From assembly GCA_011525015.1 (NCBI GenBank), contig WTJC01000009.1:7232-59841 (forward strand): a stretch of 52,610 bases of DNA. The letters run 5' to 3'. Of the stretch, positions 7,918 to 14,745 are shown piece by piece. Each line of letters begins with the position of its first letter. Position 1 is the stretch's first letter. Made by a program: the position numbers and the translations under genes. Origin of the DNA: Flavobacteriales bacterium. Its GTDB lineage: Bacteria; Bacteroidota; Bacteroidia; Flavobacteriales; Flavobacteriaceae. The notes beneath the pieces were generated by a model. It saw only the letters and a list, made by a program, of their open reading frames with translations, was not told the DNA's origin and made no database searches.

Positions 7918-8907
7918 TTAAAATATAGCCACAGCATTCACCGGGGATCCAGTTCCTCCTTTAAATCTCAAAGGTTGTATGGTTATAAAAAACTCCCAAT
8001 TTTGTTGTTTTTGTGCTTCTTTGGCAACCGCTTCTAAGCTAAGATTATCCAACAAAGGCATTCCCATAGCCACAAGGGTTAATTTGTGTATTGGGCTTGA
8101 CTCCTCAGCTATACCAGAGGGCTGAACATCATTTGTTCCGTCAGAACCCAAAACTGATACTTTGCGCTCAGCTAATAATAAGGGTACTTCATAATGCAAT
8201 CCAGCGCTTAATTTTGATGAATCCCAGTCACCGTTGGCGCTTTTTTCAGACCACCGGCCTGTTCTCACAAGAACGATGTCTCCCTGCTCTATTTTTACAT
8301 TGTATTTTTTTTCAAACTCGAGTATGTCTTCTATAGTGATACTTGTGCCTGCTTCTAAAAAATCTTTACCTCGAAGTAAGGGGATATCAATTAAAACTGC
8401 TTTGGAAATTATCCCTTGATTAAAAGCCTCAATTCCCAATTCATCGAAGCCTTGGGGAGTCATTTTCGAAGCATCGTACCCGTTGTAGAGTTTACCGGCT
8501 TGACCCAAATGAGCTAATCCATCCATATGAGAAACCGTAAATCCGTGATAGGAAATATTATAGCTGTCTGTGGCCCAATCATAGCCCGCAAATTCAACCG
8601 CATTGGTTTGGTGATTGTACTGAGTGAGTCCATCAAACTCAGAATGGTTAATCTGAGAAGTTTCAACCGTAATGTCAAAAGAAAGTGAAACTGAAACTCC
8701 TGCTTGAGGTAATTTTAAAGCGGATAAAATCTTATCACTGTCGATATAATTGACCGTTCCTTTTTTGTCGGTAGCACCCCATTTTCCTTTATTCGAAATC
8801 TGTTCAAATATTCGGTCGTATTCTTTCTTTTTGTCTGAAAAGTTTTGAGCACTTCCCCAAAAAAAGAGGAATGCCATTGCTATTGTTGTTAGGTTTCGTG
8901 TATTCAT
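7918..8907 (-). CDS. Exported cyclase family protein (kynurenine formamidase-like)
   Basis: This 329-residue protein has a signal peptide (MNTRNLTTIAMAFLFFWGSAQ) and the fold of the cyclase family, metal-dependent amide or lactone hydrolases. The signature GFTVSHMDGLAHLG corresponds to the HxGTHxDxPxH metal site, with His, Asp and the second His retained. GDIVLVRTGRW and LLAERKVSVLGSDG are also family-typical. Location is periplasmic or extracellular, so it is not the cytosolic tryptophan-pathway enzyme. It is the last gene of the minus-strand run and lies 27 bp from the DUF6090-like gene. A TTAAATTG leader box (8931-8938) may give it its own promoter. Confidence 0.8.
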   Translation of the reverse strand: MNTRNLTTIAMAFLFFWGSAQNFSDKKKEYDRIFEQISNKGKWGATDKKGTVNYIDSDKILSALKLPQAGVSVSLSFDITVETSQINHSEFDGLTQYNHQTNAVEFAGYDWATDSYNISYHGFTVSHMDGLAHLGQAGKLYNGYDASKMTPQGFDELGIEAFNQGIISKAVLIDIPLLRGKDFLEAGTSITIEDILEFEKKYNVKIEQGDIVLVRTGRWSEKSANGDWDSSKLSAGLHYEVPLLLAERKVSVLGSDGTNDVQPSGIAEESSPIHKLTLVAMGMPLLDNLSLEAVAKEAQKQQNWEFFITIQPLRFKGGTGSPVNAVAIF

Positions 8908-8922
8908 GGATTTTGTTTTATT

Positions 8923-8938
8923 GTGTTTTACAATTTAA
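8923..8938 (-). promoter_or_regulatory. Leader motif TTAAATTGTAAAACAC before the cyclase gene
   Basis: On the minus strand this 16-mer lies 15 bp before the cyclase ATG. The identical 16-mer lies 16 bp before the DinB gene at 47728, and close relatives precede the genes at 10864, 33301 and 51177 at the same distance. It looks like a -7 region variant of TAnnTTTG, but no -33 element was found. Confidence 0.4.
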
Positions 8939-9660
8939 TAAATATTTAATTCCTGCTCTAAAAGCGCAATTATTTCTTGAAATTCCCTTTCGACATTTTG
9001 CAATCCCTTTTGATACTCACTGATAAAAAGAATCACCTGATTGTAAAAATTAAGAACCTCTTCCGATTCATAATAAGAATCGCTGATATTAAAATAATCC
9101 ACTTTTAGTTCTGCAAAAGGTAAATTCGATTGCTGTGTTTTTTTAGTATCATTGGTTGTAATCACTATAATTTCAGTAGACAGATTTGCAAACGATTTCC
9201 ACCTCATTTCATCTAAAATAGGATCACCCGCTTGTATTCTCTTTAATAAATTCTCATAGACGTAAACAATCTCTTTTTTCAATTCTGGGTTTTCAATGTT
9301 TTCTAAACTATTAGATGCCAGCAGCTGATTGTATACTCCTTGTTGAGGAAAAAAAGACAAGTTCATAAAGCGCATATCAGAGAATTTTTTGGCCAATACC
9401 TCCTGATTTAGCTTGTTGTTATCAGAGAGATGATCTTGCATCAAAATTGCGGCCGACGCTAGTGTGATATCAAGTTTAGCATTCACCTCAGACATATGCT
9501 TAATATCTTCATTTAAGGTGATTAACAATTGATTTAAGAGTTTGTCTTTTAGTCTAACCTGAAGAAGGCTTTCTCGATAAGATTCCAATGCAAAAGCTCC
9601 TAAAATACTGATGAAAATAAATAGGCCTTCGCGGAAATGATTCTTTAACTTGACATTCAT
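8935..9660 (-). CDS. DUF6090-like one-TM membrane protein
   Basis: This 241-residue protein has one N-terminal membrane helix (about residues 12-28, LFIFISILGAFALESYRE) followed by a long helical, probably coiled-coil exterior. It resembles DUF6090, whose members share a short TM helix, a basic patch, and a central pattern of an FFPQ..VYNQL segment followed by a conserved acidic helix (ENPELKKEIVYVYENL). Function is unknown. It is one of four related proteins here and stands in tandem with 9679-10365 (18-bp gap). Confidence 0.7.
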   Translation of the reverse strand: MNVKLKNHFREGLFIFISILGAFALESYRESLLQVRLKDKLLNQLLITLNEDIKHMSEVNAKLDITLASAAILMQDHLSDNNKLNQEVLAKKFSDMRFMNLSFFPQQGVYNQLLASNSLENIENPELKKEIVYVYENLLKRIQAGDPILDEMRWKSFANLSTEIIVITTNDTKKTQQSNLPFAELKVDYFNISDSYYESEEVLNFYNQVILFISEYQKGLQNVEREFQEIIALLEQELNIY

Positions 9661-9678
9661 AAAATGAGCATTATCAAC

Positions 9679-10365
9679 TTACAACTCTGATGTGATTTTG
9701 AGTAAAGCTTGGTCGTATTTTTTCAATAATTCTTGGTAAAAAACAATTCGTTTCTGAGCATTGGTGAGATAGCCTAATGAAGCATTTTCATAAAAGCCCT
9801 CGTATATGGCATAATTCGAAATGTTCGAACTCAAATCAATTGAATTGTTCAACTGATTTAAACTGGTAACGTAATTGATATGTGGTATAAAATAATAGTC
9901 GAACTCTTGATTGAACTCGTCTAGTTTTATGTTAATCGAATTGTTGCGTTCATTCAAATGCTCATAATAGTCGGTCAACCCTTTTTTGAGTTCCTCATTT
10001 TCTATGAGTTCAAATGCATTGGAATTGATCAATTGATTGTAAATACTCTTTTGAGGAAAGAAAGAGATTGACATACGCGCCGAGACATTTGAAAAATGCG
10101 AAGCCACGCTCTTAGTGTTTAAATTTCTTTTACTGTGATTCTCTAAGAGACTGTCAATTGAGGCCAGACAATTATCGAGTGAAGATTTTACAACTTCTAA
10201 TTGAATTCGATCTTCATTTAAAGCAATTTCCAACTGATTCAAGAGCAAGTCTTTATTAGCAATACGCTCATTGACTTTGATTCTATTGTCGATTACAAAG
10301 GAGAGTAAAATCCCTGAAAAGACAACCAGAAACTCCAAACCATATTTTAATACTTTAGATTTCAT
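9679..10365 (-). CDS. DUF6090-like one-TM membrane protein
   Basis: This 228-residue protein has a TM helix in YGLEFLVVFSGILLSFVIDNR and a helical exterior. The central segment SFFPQKSIYNQLINSNAFELIENEELKKGL aligns well with the next gene (SFFPQQGVYNQLLASNSLENIENPELKKEI), so the two are tandem paralogues that have diverged elsewhere. The same pattern, DNQEEYRSLQNSGLIELI, occurs in the second pair at 30503-31903. It lies 28 bp downstream of the ABM-like gene. Function is unknown. Confidence 0.7.
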   Translation of the reverse strand: MKSKVLKYGLEFLVVFSGILLSFVIDNRIKVNERIANKDLLLNQLEIALNEDRIQLEVVKSSLDNCLASIDSLLENHSKRNLNTKSVASHFSNVSARMSISFFPQKSIYNQLINSNAFELIENEELKKGLTDYYEHLNERNNSINIKLDEFNQEFDYYFIPHINYVTSLNQLNNSIDLSSNISNYAIYEGFYENASLGYLTNAQKRIVFYQELLKKYDQALLKITSEL

Positions 10366-10393
10366 CTATTCTCAACTAAATTTCAGTAAAGAA

Positions 10394-10864
10394 TTAATTG
10401 ATTCCTCCTGTATAAGTCTTGAACACTGGACCCATGGGCTGTAGTTTTGCTTTGAATTCATCGCTCACTTCTCCCAATACGGTTAGACCTTCAACAGTAA
10501 ATAGTTCATTAAATCTGATGTTTATGGGAGAACCCAAAACTTTGCCGCCTAATTCTTGAAAAGCCTGTGCGTTTTCGAATACTTCAACGAGGGTAGCCGT
10601 ACTTTGTTCTTCATTCATAAACCATTCAAATCGAACAATTCCTGAATCTTCAAGCTCGAAAAAGAAAGGAGCGTGTTCACCAATAATGAAAGCTTGTATG
10701 TCTTCTGAGGTTGAAGAATAGGATACATTGACCATGACAGTCACCTGTTCATTGTTTTGATTCAGTTTTTTTGCTGTTTCAATTTGTTCTGCAGTGGTTG
10801 TAGTTGTTTGCTCATTGCAGGCAAATAGCGAAAAAAGAGCTAGAACAAGGGTTAAGTTTTTCAT
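10394..10864 (-). CDS. ABM-like (dimeric alpha+beta barrel) lipoprotein
   Basis: The frame begins at 10888, but the ATG at 10864 gives a clean lipoprotein signal (MKNLTLVLALFSLFAC, acylated Cys16), giving 156 residues. After a low-complexity TTTTT linker the mature domain reads like an antibiotic-biosynthesis-monooxygenase fold: VTVMVNVSYSS, a helix with EDIQAFIIGEHAPFF, GIVRFEWFMNEEQSTATLVEVFENAQAFQEL, and a C-terminal strand. Such domains range from quinol oxygenases to sensors, and no catalytic residue is evident. The acidic residue just after the cysteine (CNEQ) would fit surface export. A leader box lies at 10880-10895. Confidence 0.7.
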   Translation of the reverse strand: MKNLTLVLALFSLFACNEQTTTTTAEQIETAKKLNQNNEQVTVMVNVSYSSTSEDIQAFIIGEHAPFFFELEDSGIVRFEWFMNEEQSTATLVEVFENAQAFQELGGKVLGSPINIRFNELFTVEGLTVLGEVSDEFKAKLQPMGPVFKTYTGGIN

Positions 10865-10879
10865 GAGTGTTTGTTTATT

Positions 10880-10895
10880 GTTATTCACAATATAA
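10880..10895 (-). promoter_or_regulatory. Leader motif TTATATTGTGAATAAC before the ABM-like gene
   Basis: This is a minus-strand relative of the TTAAATTGTAAAACAC motif, 15 bp before the ATG at 10864. Both spacing and core (TTAWATTG) match the copies before the cyclase and DinB genes. Confidence 0.35.
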
Positions 10896-10917
10896 CGAAA
10901 TAACTCTTGTTTTAGTG

Positions 10918-11271
10918 CTAATTCTCTTTTATGTAGCGCATTCCCTCGACACCTTTGTTTAAAACAACATTTACCTTAACAGCTTGTTCATTGTCATTTT
11001 TGAAGTATGCGACTTCATCTTTACCGATGAACACCTTGATTTTTTGATTTGACTCTAGTTCTAATTCATTTAAAATTTGACCTGAAGTCTTACTTTGAAT
11101 ACTTACTAAAACCGTAAACTCTGAAACATTGCTCAATTCAGCTGAATAGTTTTTGGTATTCAATTCTCCGAGCACAAAAGTCTGATTCGCAGGAATGCTT
11201 AGGCCTGATTTAAAAGAGCCGCATGAAACCGAAGTAAAAACCACAAGACAAATCAAAAACAATTTTTTCAT
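10918..11271 (-). CDS. Lipoprotein of unknown function, 117 residues
   Basis: This small lipoprotein has signal MKKLFLICLVVFTSVSC (Cys17) and a mature part of about 100 residues that looks all-beta: NYSAELSNVSEFTVLVSIQSK, QKIKVFIGKDEVAYFKN and VKVNVVLNKG. Periplasmic side of a membrane is likely, since CGSFKSG lacks acidic residues and argues against surface export. It lies 13 bp after the DinB gene and 53 bp before the ABM-like gene. No family is recognised. Confidence 0.7.
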   Translation of the reverse strand: MKKLFLICLVVFTSVSCGSFKSGLSIPANQTFVLGELNTKNYSAELSNVSEFTVLVSIQSKTSGQILNELELESNQKIKVFIGKDEVAYFKNDNEQAVKVNVVLNKGVEGMRYIKEN

Positions 11272-11284
11272 GGGTGCTACTTAT

Positions 11285-11791
11285 TTAGTCGTGTTTTAGT
11301 TTAATCAACTTTATTACTATTCCTAGTTGCCCTAGATGATATAAATGATGGTGTAGAGCTCCATTGAGTACAAATTCGTATGTAAAATCTTGTTTAAAAT
11401 CTTGATCGTAATAGACCTGCTTTAAAAAAGAATCATCTTTTGAATTTAAGATTTTAATAACCTCATCTAAACTTGATTGATAGTTCTCGCAAATAGTTGA
11501 CCACCCTTGCTTTTGAAGTTCTTCTGTGCTATTCCAGTTTTCTTTATCAGATTCTAAAAATACGCCTTCGCCTGTATTGAGTTTTGTGATTAAATCCCGA
11601 TTCCAAAAGCTTAAGTGCGCAATAATTTGAGCAACTGAATTTAGTTTCTCTAAGGGACGAATAAATGCTTGCTCGGCTGAGAGGCTATTCAATTTCTTTT
11701 CAAAATTATCTCCCATCCACAGCTTGTTCTTTTGAATGTCATTTAATTGCTTGACAAGGTCTTTTATGAGGATGTTTTTTTTCTCTTCCAT
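11285..11791 (-). CDS. DinB family protein, cytosolic
   Basis: This 168-residue protein has the four-helix bundle of DinB/YfiT-like metal-dependent proteins. Probable metal ligands are the His in AQIIAHLSFWNRDL (helix 2) and the His residues of ALHHHLYHLGQLG (helix 4). It lacks a signal peptide, unlike the DinB protein at 47153. Members include thiol transferases and many uncharacterised proteins, so no substrate can be given. It is the first gene of the six-gene minus-strand run and is divergent from the cupin gene (42 bp between starts). Confidence 0.8.
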   Translation of the reverse strand: MEEKKNILIKDLVKQLNDIQKNKLWMGDNFEKKLNSLSAEQAFIRPLEKLNSVAQIIAHLSFWNRDLITKLNTGEGVFLESDKENWNSTEELQKQGWSTICENYQSSLDEVIKILNSKDDSFLKQVYYDQDFKQDFTYEFVLNGALHHHLYHLGQLGIVIKLIKLKHD

Positions 11792-11833
11792 AAAAAATAT
11801 CAGTTCAATTGCATTACATTTAAAAGATAATCA

Positions 11834-12304
11834 ATGCGTATGAAACATTTTATTTTTTTCTTGTTTGCCGGACTGCCTTTAACGCTATTCTCTCAAAGCC
11901 AATACAATATTAAATCTTATCAAGATGAAGGTAATAGGGCACCTAACACCCATTATATCGGAGACGCTTATCTGAATCGACTACTCGATTCTGACAGAGA
12001 ACTACCCTATAATATTACCAAGGCGACCTTTAAAGCAAATTCAACCCTTGATTGGCATTATCATGCCTCTACACAGGTTCTTGTCGTAGTTGAAGGTGAA
12101 GGATACTATCAAGAAAGAGGCAAAGATCCTATACTCATGAAAACCGGTGATGTTATCAGATGCCCAAGACAGACAGAGCACTGGCATTCCTCTTCTAAAG
12201 ATAGCGATGTGACTTATTTAGCGCTTTATGGCGGAACCACTCCTACTACTTGGACAGAAGTAGTGACCCAAGAGTACTACGATGAAGTAGCCAGTAAATT
12301 ATAA
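11834..12304 (+). CDS. Exported cupin-domain protein
   Basis: This 156-residue protein has a signal peptide (MRMKHFIFFLFAGLPLTLFSQS, with a second ATG at 11840) and one small cupin barrel. Motif 1 is TLDWHYHASTQVLVVVEGEGYYQERG and motif 2 is MKTGDVIRCPRQTEHWHSSSKDS, with His-x-His and a later His as likely metal ligands. NITKATFKANSTLDWHYH is typical of secreted cupins annotated as carboxymuconolactone or quercetin-like enzymes, but no reaction can be assigned. It is convergent with the propeller gene (12 bp). Confidence 0.85.
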   Translation: MRMKHFIFFLFAGLPLTLFSQSQYNIKSYQDEGNRAPNTHYIGDAYLNRLLDSDRELPYNITKATFKANSTLDWHYHASTQVLVVVEGEGYYQERGKDPILMKTGDVIRCPRQTEHWHSSSKDSDVTYLALYGGTTPTTWTEVVTQEYYDEVASKL

Positions 12305-12316
12305 GGTCTAATTCGC

Positions 12317-13261
12317 CTACTCATCAACAGAATACCTCACAAAAGCAACTTTCTTGCTGTCGGGGCTCCATGAGGGAACGTTTATCGTTCCTTGCCCTCC
12401 AAAAAATTTAGAGGTTAAGTCTTTAATTTCCTTAGTTTCTAAATCCATCAGTCTGAGCTTTACTGTTTTACCAAAAGGATGGCCCTGTTGCTGATTTTCG
12501 ATATAAGAAATGTAAACGATCCATTTATTATCGGGTGAGATATGTGGAAACCAATTTGAATACGTATCAAAGGTTAATTGTTCAGGATTTGAACCGTCGA
12601 CACCCATTCTCCACAATTGCATATGACCCGTTCTAAATGAATTGAAATAAATGTATTTGCCATCGGGAGAATATTCAGGACCATCGTCTAAACCCTTAGT
12701 AAATGTGAGTCTTTTAGATGGACCCCCTGTAGCAGCAATGGTGTAGATGTCTAAATCTTCACCATCCCATCCCACATAGGCCAAGGTTGATCCGTCAGGG
12801 CTCCAACCATGCCAAAAACAAATTTGATCTTCTGATATTTTTTTGGGCTCTCCACCTTCTACAGGAACAATATAAAGTGAAGACACCATTTCACTCCAAC
12901 CACTGCCCAGTTTGTCAAAATTACTAAGCACCAAGAGTTTTCCGTCAGGTGAAAGACCGTGATCATTATTGATATTAATGACGTTTCCTGTATAAATTTC
13001 ACTCAGAGCATTGGTTTTTAAATCAAGCTTTTTGAGTTTGCCGTAGCTGTTGAGTATCAAATAGTTGTCAGGGTGCCAATTGGGAGCTTCATAATGACCT
13101 TTGACCTTTAAAACGGTCTCTATTTTACCCGTTGAAATATCGATAATCTCTATATAACTCGTGGTGTCTTTTTTCATTTCATTTAAGCTAATGGTTAGAG
13201 CGTACAATCCACTTGGAATTGATAAAAGAATCCCAAAAAATAAAGCGATTACTCGGTTCAT
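12317..13261 (-). CDS. TolB-like beta-propeller (PD40 repeat) exported protein
   Basis: This 314-residue exported protein (hydrophobic start IALFFGILLSIPSGLYALT) is built from WD40-like PD40 blades. At least five repeats of the type xSPDGxxLxYxS are visible: SPDGKLLVLSNFD, SPDGSTLAYVGWDG, SPDGKYIYFNSFRTG, SPDNKWIVYISY and SPDSKKVAFVRY. A full six-blade propeller fits the length. Such proteins mediate protein contacts or resemble the N-terminal part of prolyl peptidases, but no hydrolase domain is attached. It lies 122 bp downstream of the acyltransferase/SGNH gene and may be transcribed separately. Confidence 0.85.
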   Translation of the reverse strand: MNRVIALFFGILLSIPSGLYALTISLNEMKKDTTSYIEIIDISTGKIETVLKVKGHYEAPNWHPDNYLILNSYGKLKKLDLKTNALSEIYTGNVININNDHGLSPDGKLLVLSNFDKLGSGWSEMVSSLYIVPVEGGEPKKISEDQICFWHGWSPDGSTLAYVGWDGEDLDIYTIAATGGPSKRLTFTKGLDDGPEYSPDGKYIYFNSFRTGHMQLWRMGVDGSNPEQLTFDTYSNWFPHISPDNKWIVYISYIENQQQGHPFGKTVKLRLMDLETKEIKDLTSKFFGGQGTINVPSWSPDSKKVAFVRYSVDE

Positions 13262-13383
13262 GTTTATTTGTTTGAGTCCGTTAGGGTTGATTTAAATATT
13301 AAGTTAGGGTATTTATTGAAGGACTTAAAACCGGGCTTAAAGTTTAAAACAGACTAACTTTCAAACTGTAAAAAAACAAGGCC

Positions 13384-14742
13384 CTAATCGTTGTCAAGTG
13401 CTTGCTGAACCAAACCCTTCAAAATTAAATATCCCTCATTATTGAGGTGTAATCCGTCTTGAAGTAAAACGTCTTTTCGAATGTTTTGGTTTTGGTCTAA
13501 TAAGGCCTCAAAAAGTCTAATTTGAGTCAAGTAAGCGTATTCCTTTGTCAGATTATGCATTGCCTGATTAATGGCTCGAATCGAATGAAGATGCTCTTGT
13601 CGCTCTAAGGAAGGTTTAATTGAAATGTGACAAATTTTAGCATTAGGAAATCTTTGGTGCATGGCTTCGATAAGTGCTTTGCTTTGCGCTATAATTTCCT
13701 CGGTTGAAAGGTCGAGATTGAGATCGTTTCCGCCCAGATATAAAAAGATAACTTTTGGAGTTAATCCTGCAAAGAGTGTTTCAAAATGCGAAACCATTGA
13801 GTGAATAAATGCACCGCCGAACCCTAAATTTAAGACATTGTGTTTCGGAAAATCGCGCTCAAGAGTCGACCAGAGTCGAATGGTAGAACTTCCGTAAAAA
13901 ACAATGAGATCTTTTTGGTTTTGTTTGGCCTGACTTTTTTGTTCTAACAACTCGATTTCAACTCTAAAATCTTTATCGTCAATACTTAAATTGTCCACCC
14001 AAGTTTTATAGGAGCTGTTGAGCGCTTCAGCGACTTCAATAATTTTAGGGTCTTTAGATGAAGTGATGCCGTAATCAGACATTTTGAAAGGAGGCATCAC
14101 CTGCAATTTATAGGTGGTTTTTTGTGGAAGCCCATCGAAATTCACCAAAACCAGAGGCACTATTTTAGGCTGAGGTTTCAAACTACTGGCCAGAGAAAAA
14201 ACCCCTTTTTTAAATGGACCTGGAGAGTCTTGAGTTGAAAAAGAATTTCCCTCGGGACTGCAAATCAAGGCACGGCCATCTTCTAAAACCCCTTTGGCCT
14301 GCTGATAAAAAGATTTGTTGGCTTCTTTGATTCGGAATTTATCTACTCCTTGCGGGATGAAATTATCCGAATAAACACGTATATAGTTTAAGCGATCGTA
14401 GTATTTTTTGTGGTAAATCTCCTCGGGTAATGCGTGCCGCGTTACTCTAATTCCTGGGTCTCCGTAATACGAATACAATACACTACTAATGAAGTGGCTA
14501 TCCAAGGTGATTTGAAAATTTTCTGCTACGTAAAAATTTTGATGATTGTGCAAGTGATTGTAAATGAAAATACTATTTCGCTCGTAAGGAAGATGTTCGG
14601 AGCCCTTGATTTCAATATCAAGCGAATTAAACAAGTCTTTGACCTGTTGGGCATTTCTAATTCGAATCTGTTGGGAAGTTTCTGTTGTAGGTGCCTCAAC
14701 TACGTTTTTATAAATTTTTTTGAGTTCACCTAAAAAATCCAT
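13384..14742 (-). CDS. PlsC-like acyltransferase fused to SGNH (GDSL) hydrolase
   Basis: This 452-residue cytosolic protein has two domains. Residues 1 to about 265 resemble lysophosphatidate acyltransferases: YNHLHNHQNF (motif I, but with Gln where HxxxxD needs Asp), ALICSPEGNSFSTQDSPGPF (motif III, PEG) and KIVPLVLVN (motif IV). Residues about 280-452 are an SGNH hydrolase: VFYGSSTIR (Ser), LGFGG (Gly), YLGGNDLN (Asn) and LQDGLHLNNEGY (Asp-x-x-His), all present. No signal or TM helix is seen. The ATG lies 3 bp from the stop of the trehalose synthase gene, so an operon is near certain. Transfer or removal of acyl groups on a sugar lipid is a fair inference, and trehalose is the obvious candidate. 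Confidence 0.75.
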   Translation of the reverse strand: MDFLGELKKIYKNVVEAPTTETSQQIRIRNAQQVKDLFNSLDIEIKGSEHLPYERNSIFIYNHLHNHQNFYVAENFQITLDSHFISSVLYSYYGDPGIRVTRHALPEEIYHKKYYDRLNYIRVYSDNFIPQGVDKFRIKEANKSFYQQAKGVLEDGRALICSPEGNSFSTQDSPGPFKKGVFSLASSLKPQPKIVPLVLVNFDGLPQKTTYKLQVMPPFKMSDYGITSSKDPKIIEVAEALNSSYKTWVDNLSIDDKDFRVEIELLEQKSQAKQNQKDLIVFYGSSTIRLWSTLERDFPKHNVLNLGFGGAFIHSMVSHFETLFAGLTPKVIFLYLGGNDLNLDLSTEEIIAQSKALIEAMHQRFPNAKICHISIKPSLERQEHLHSIRAINQAMHNLTKEYAYLTQIRLFEALLDQNQNIRKDVLLQDGLHLNNEGYLILKGLVQQALDND

Positions 14743-14745
14743 TGT

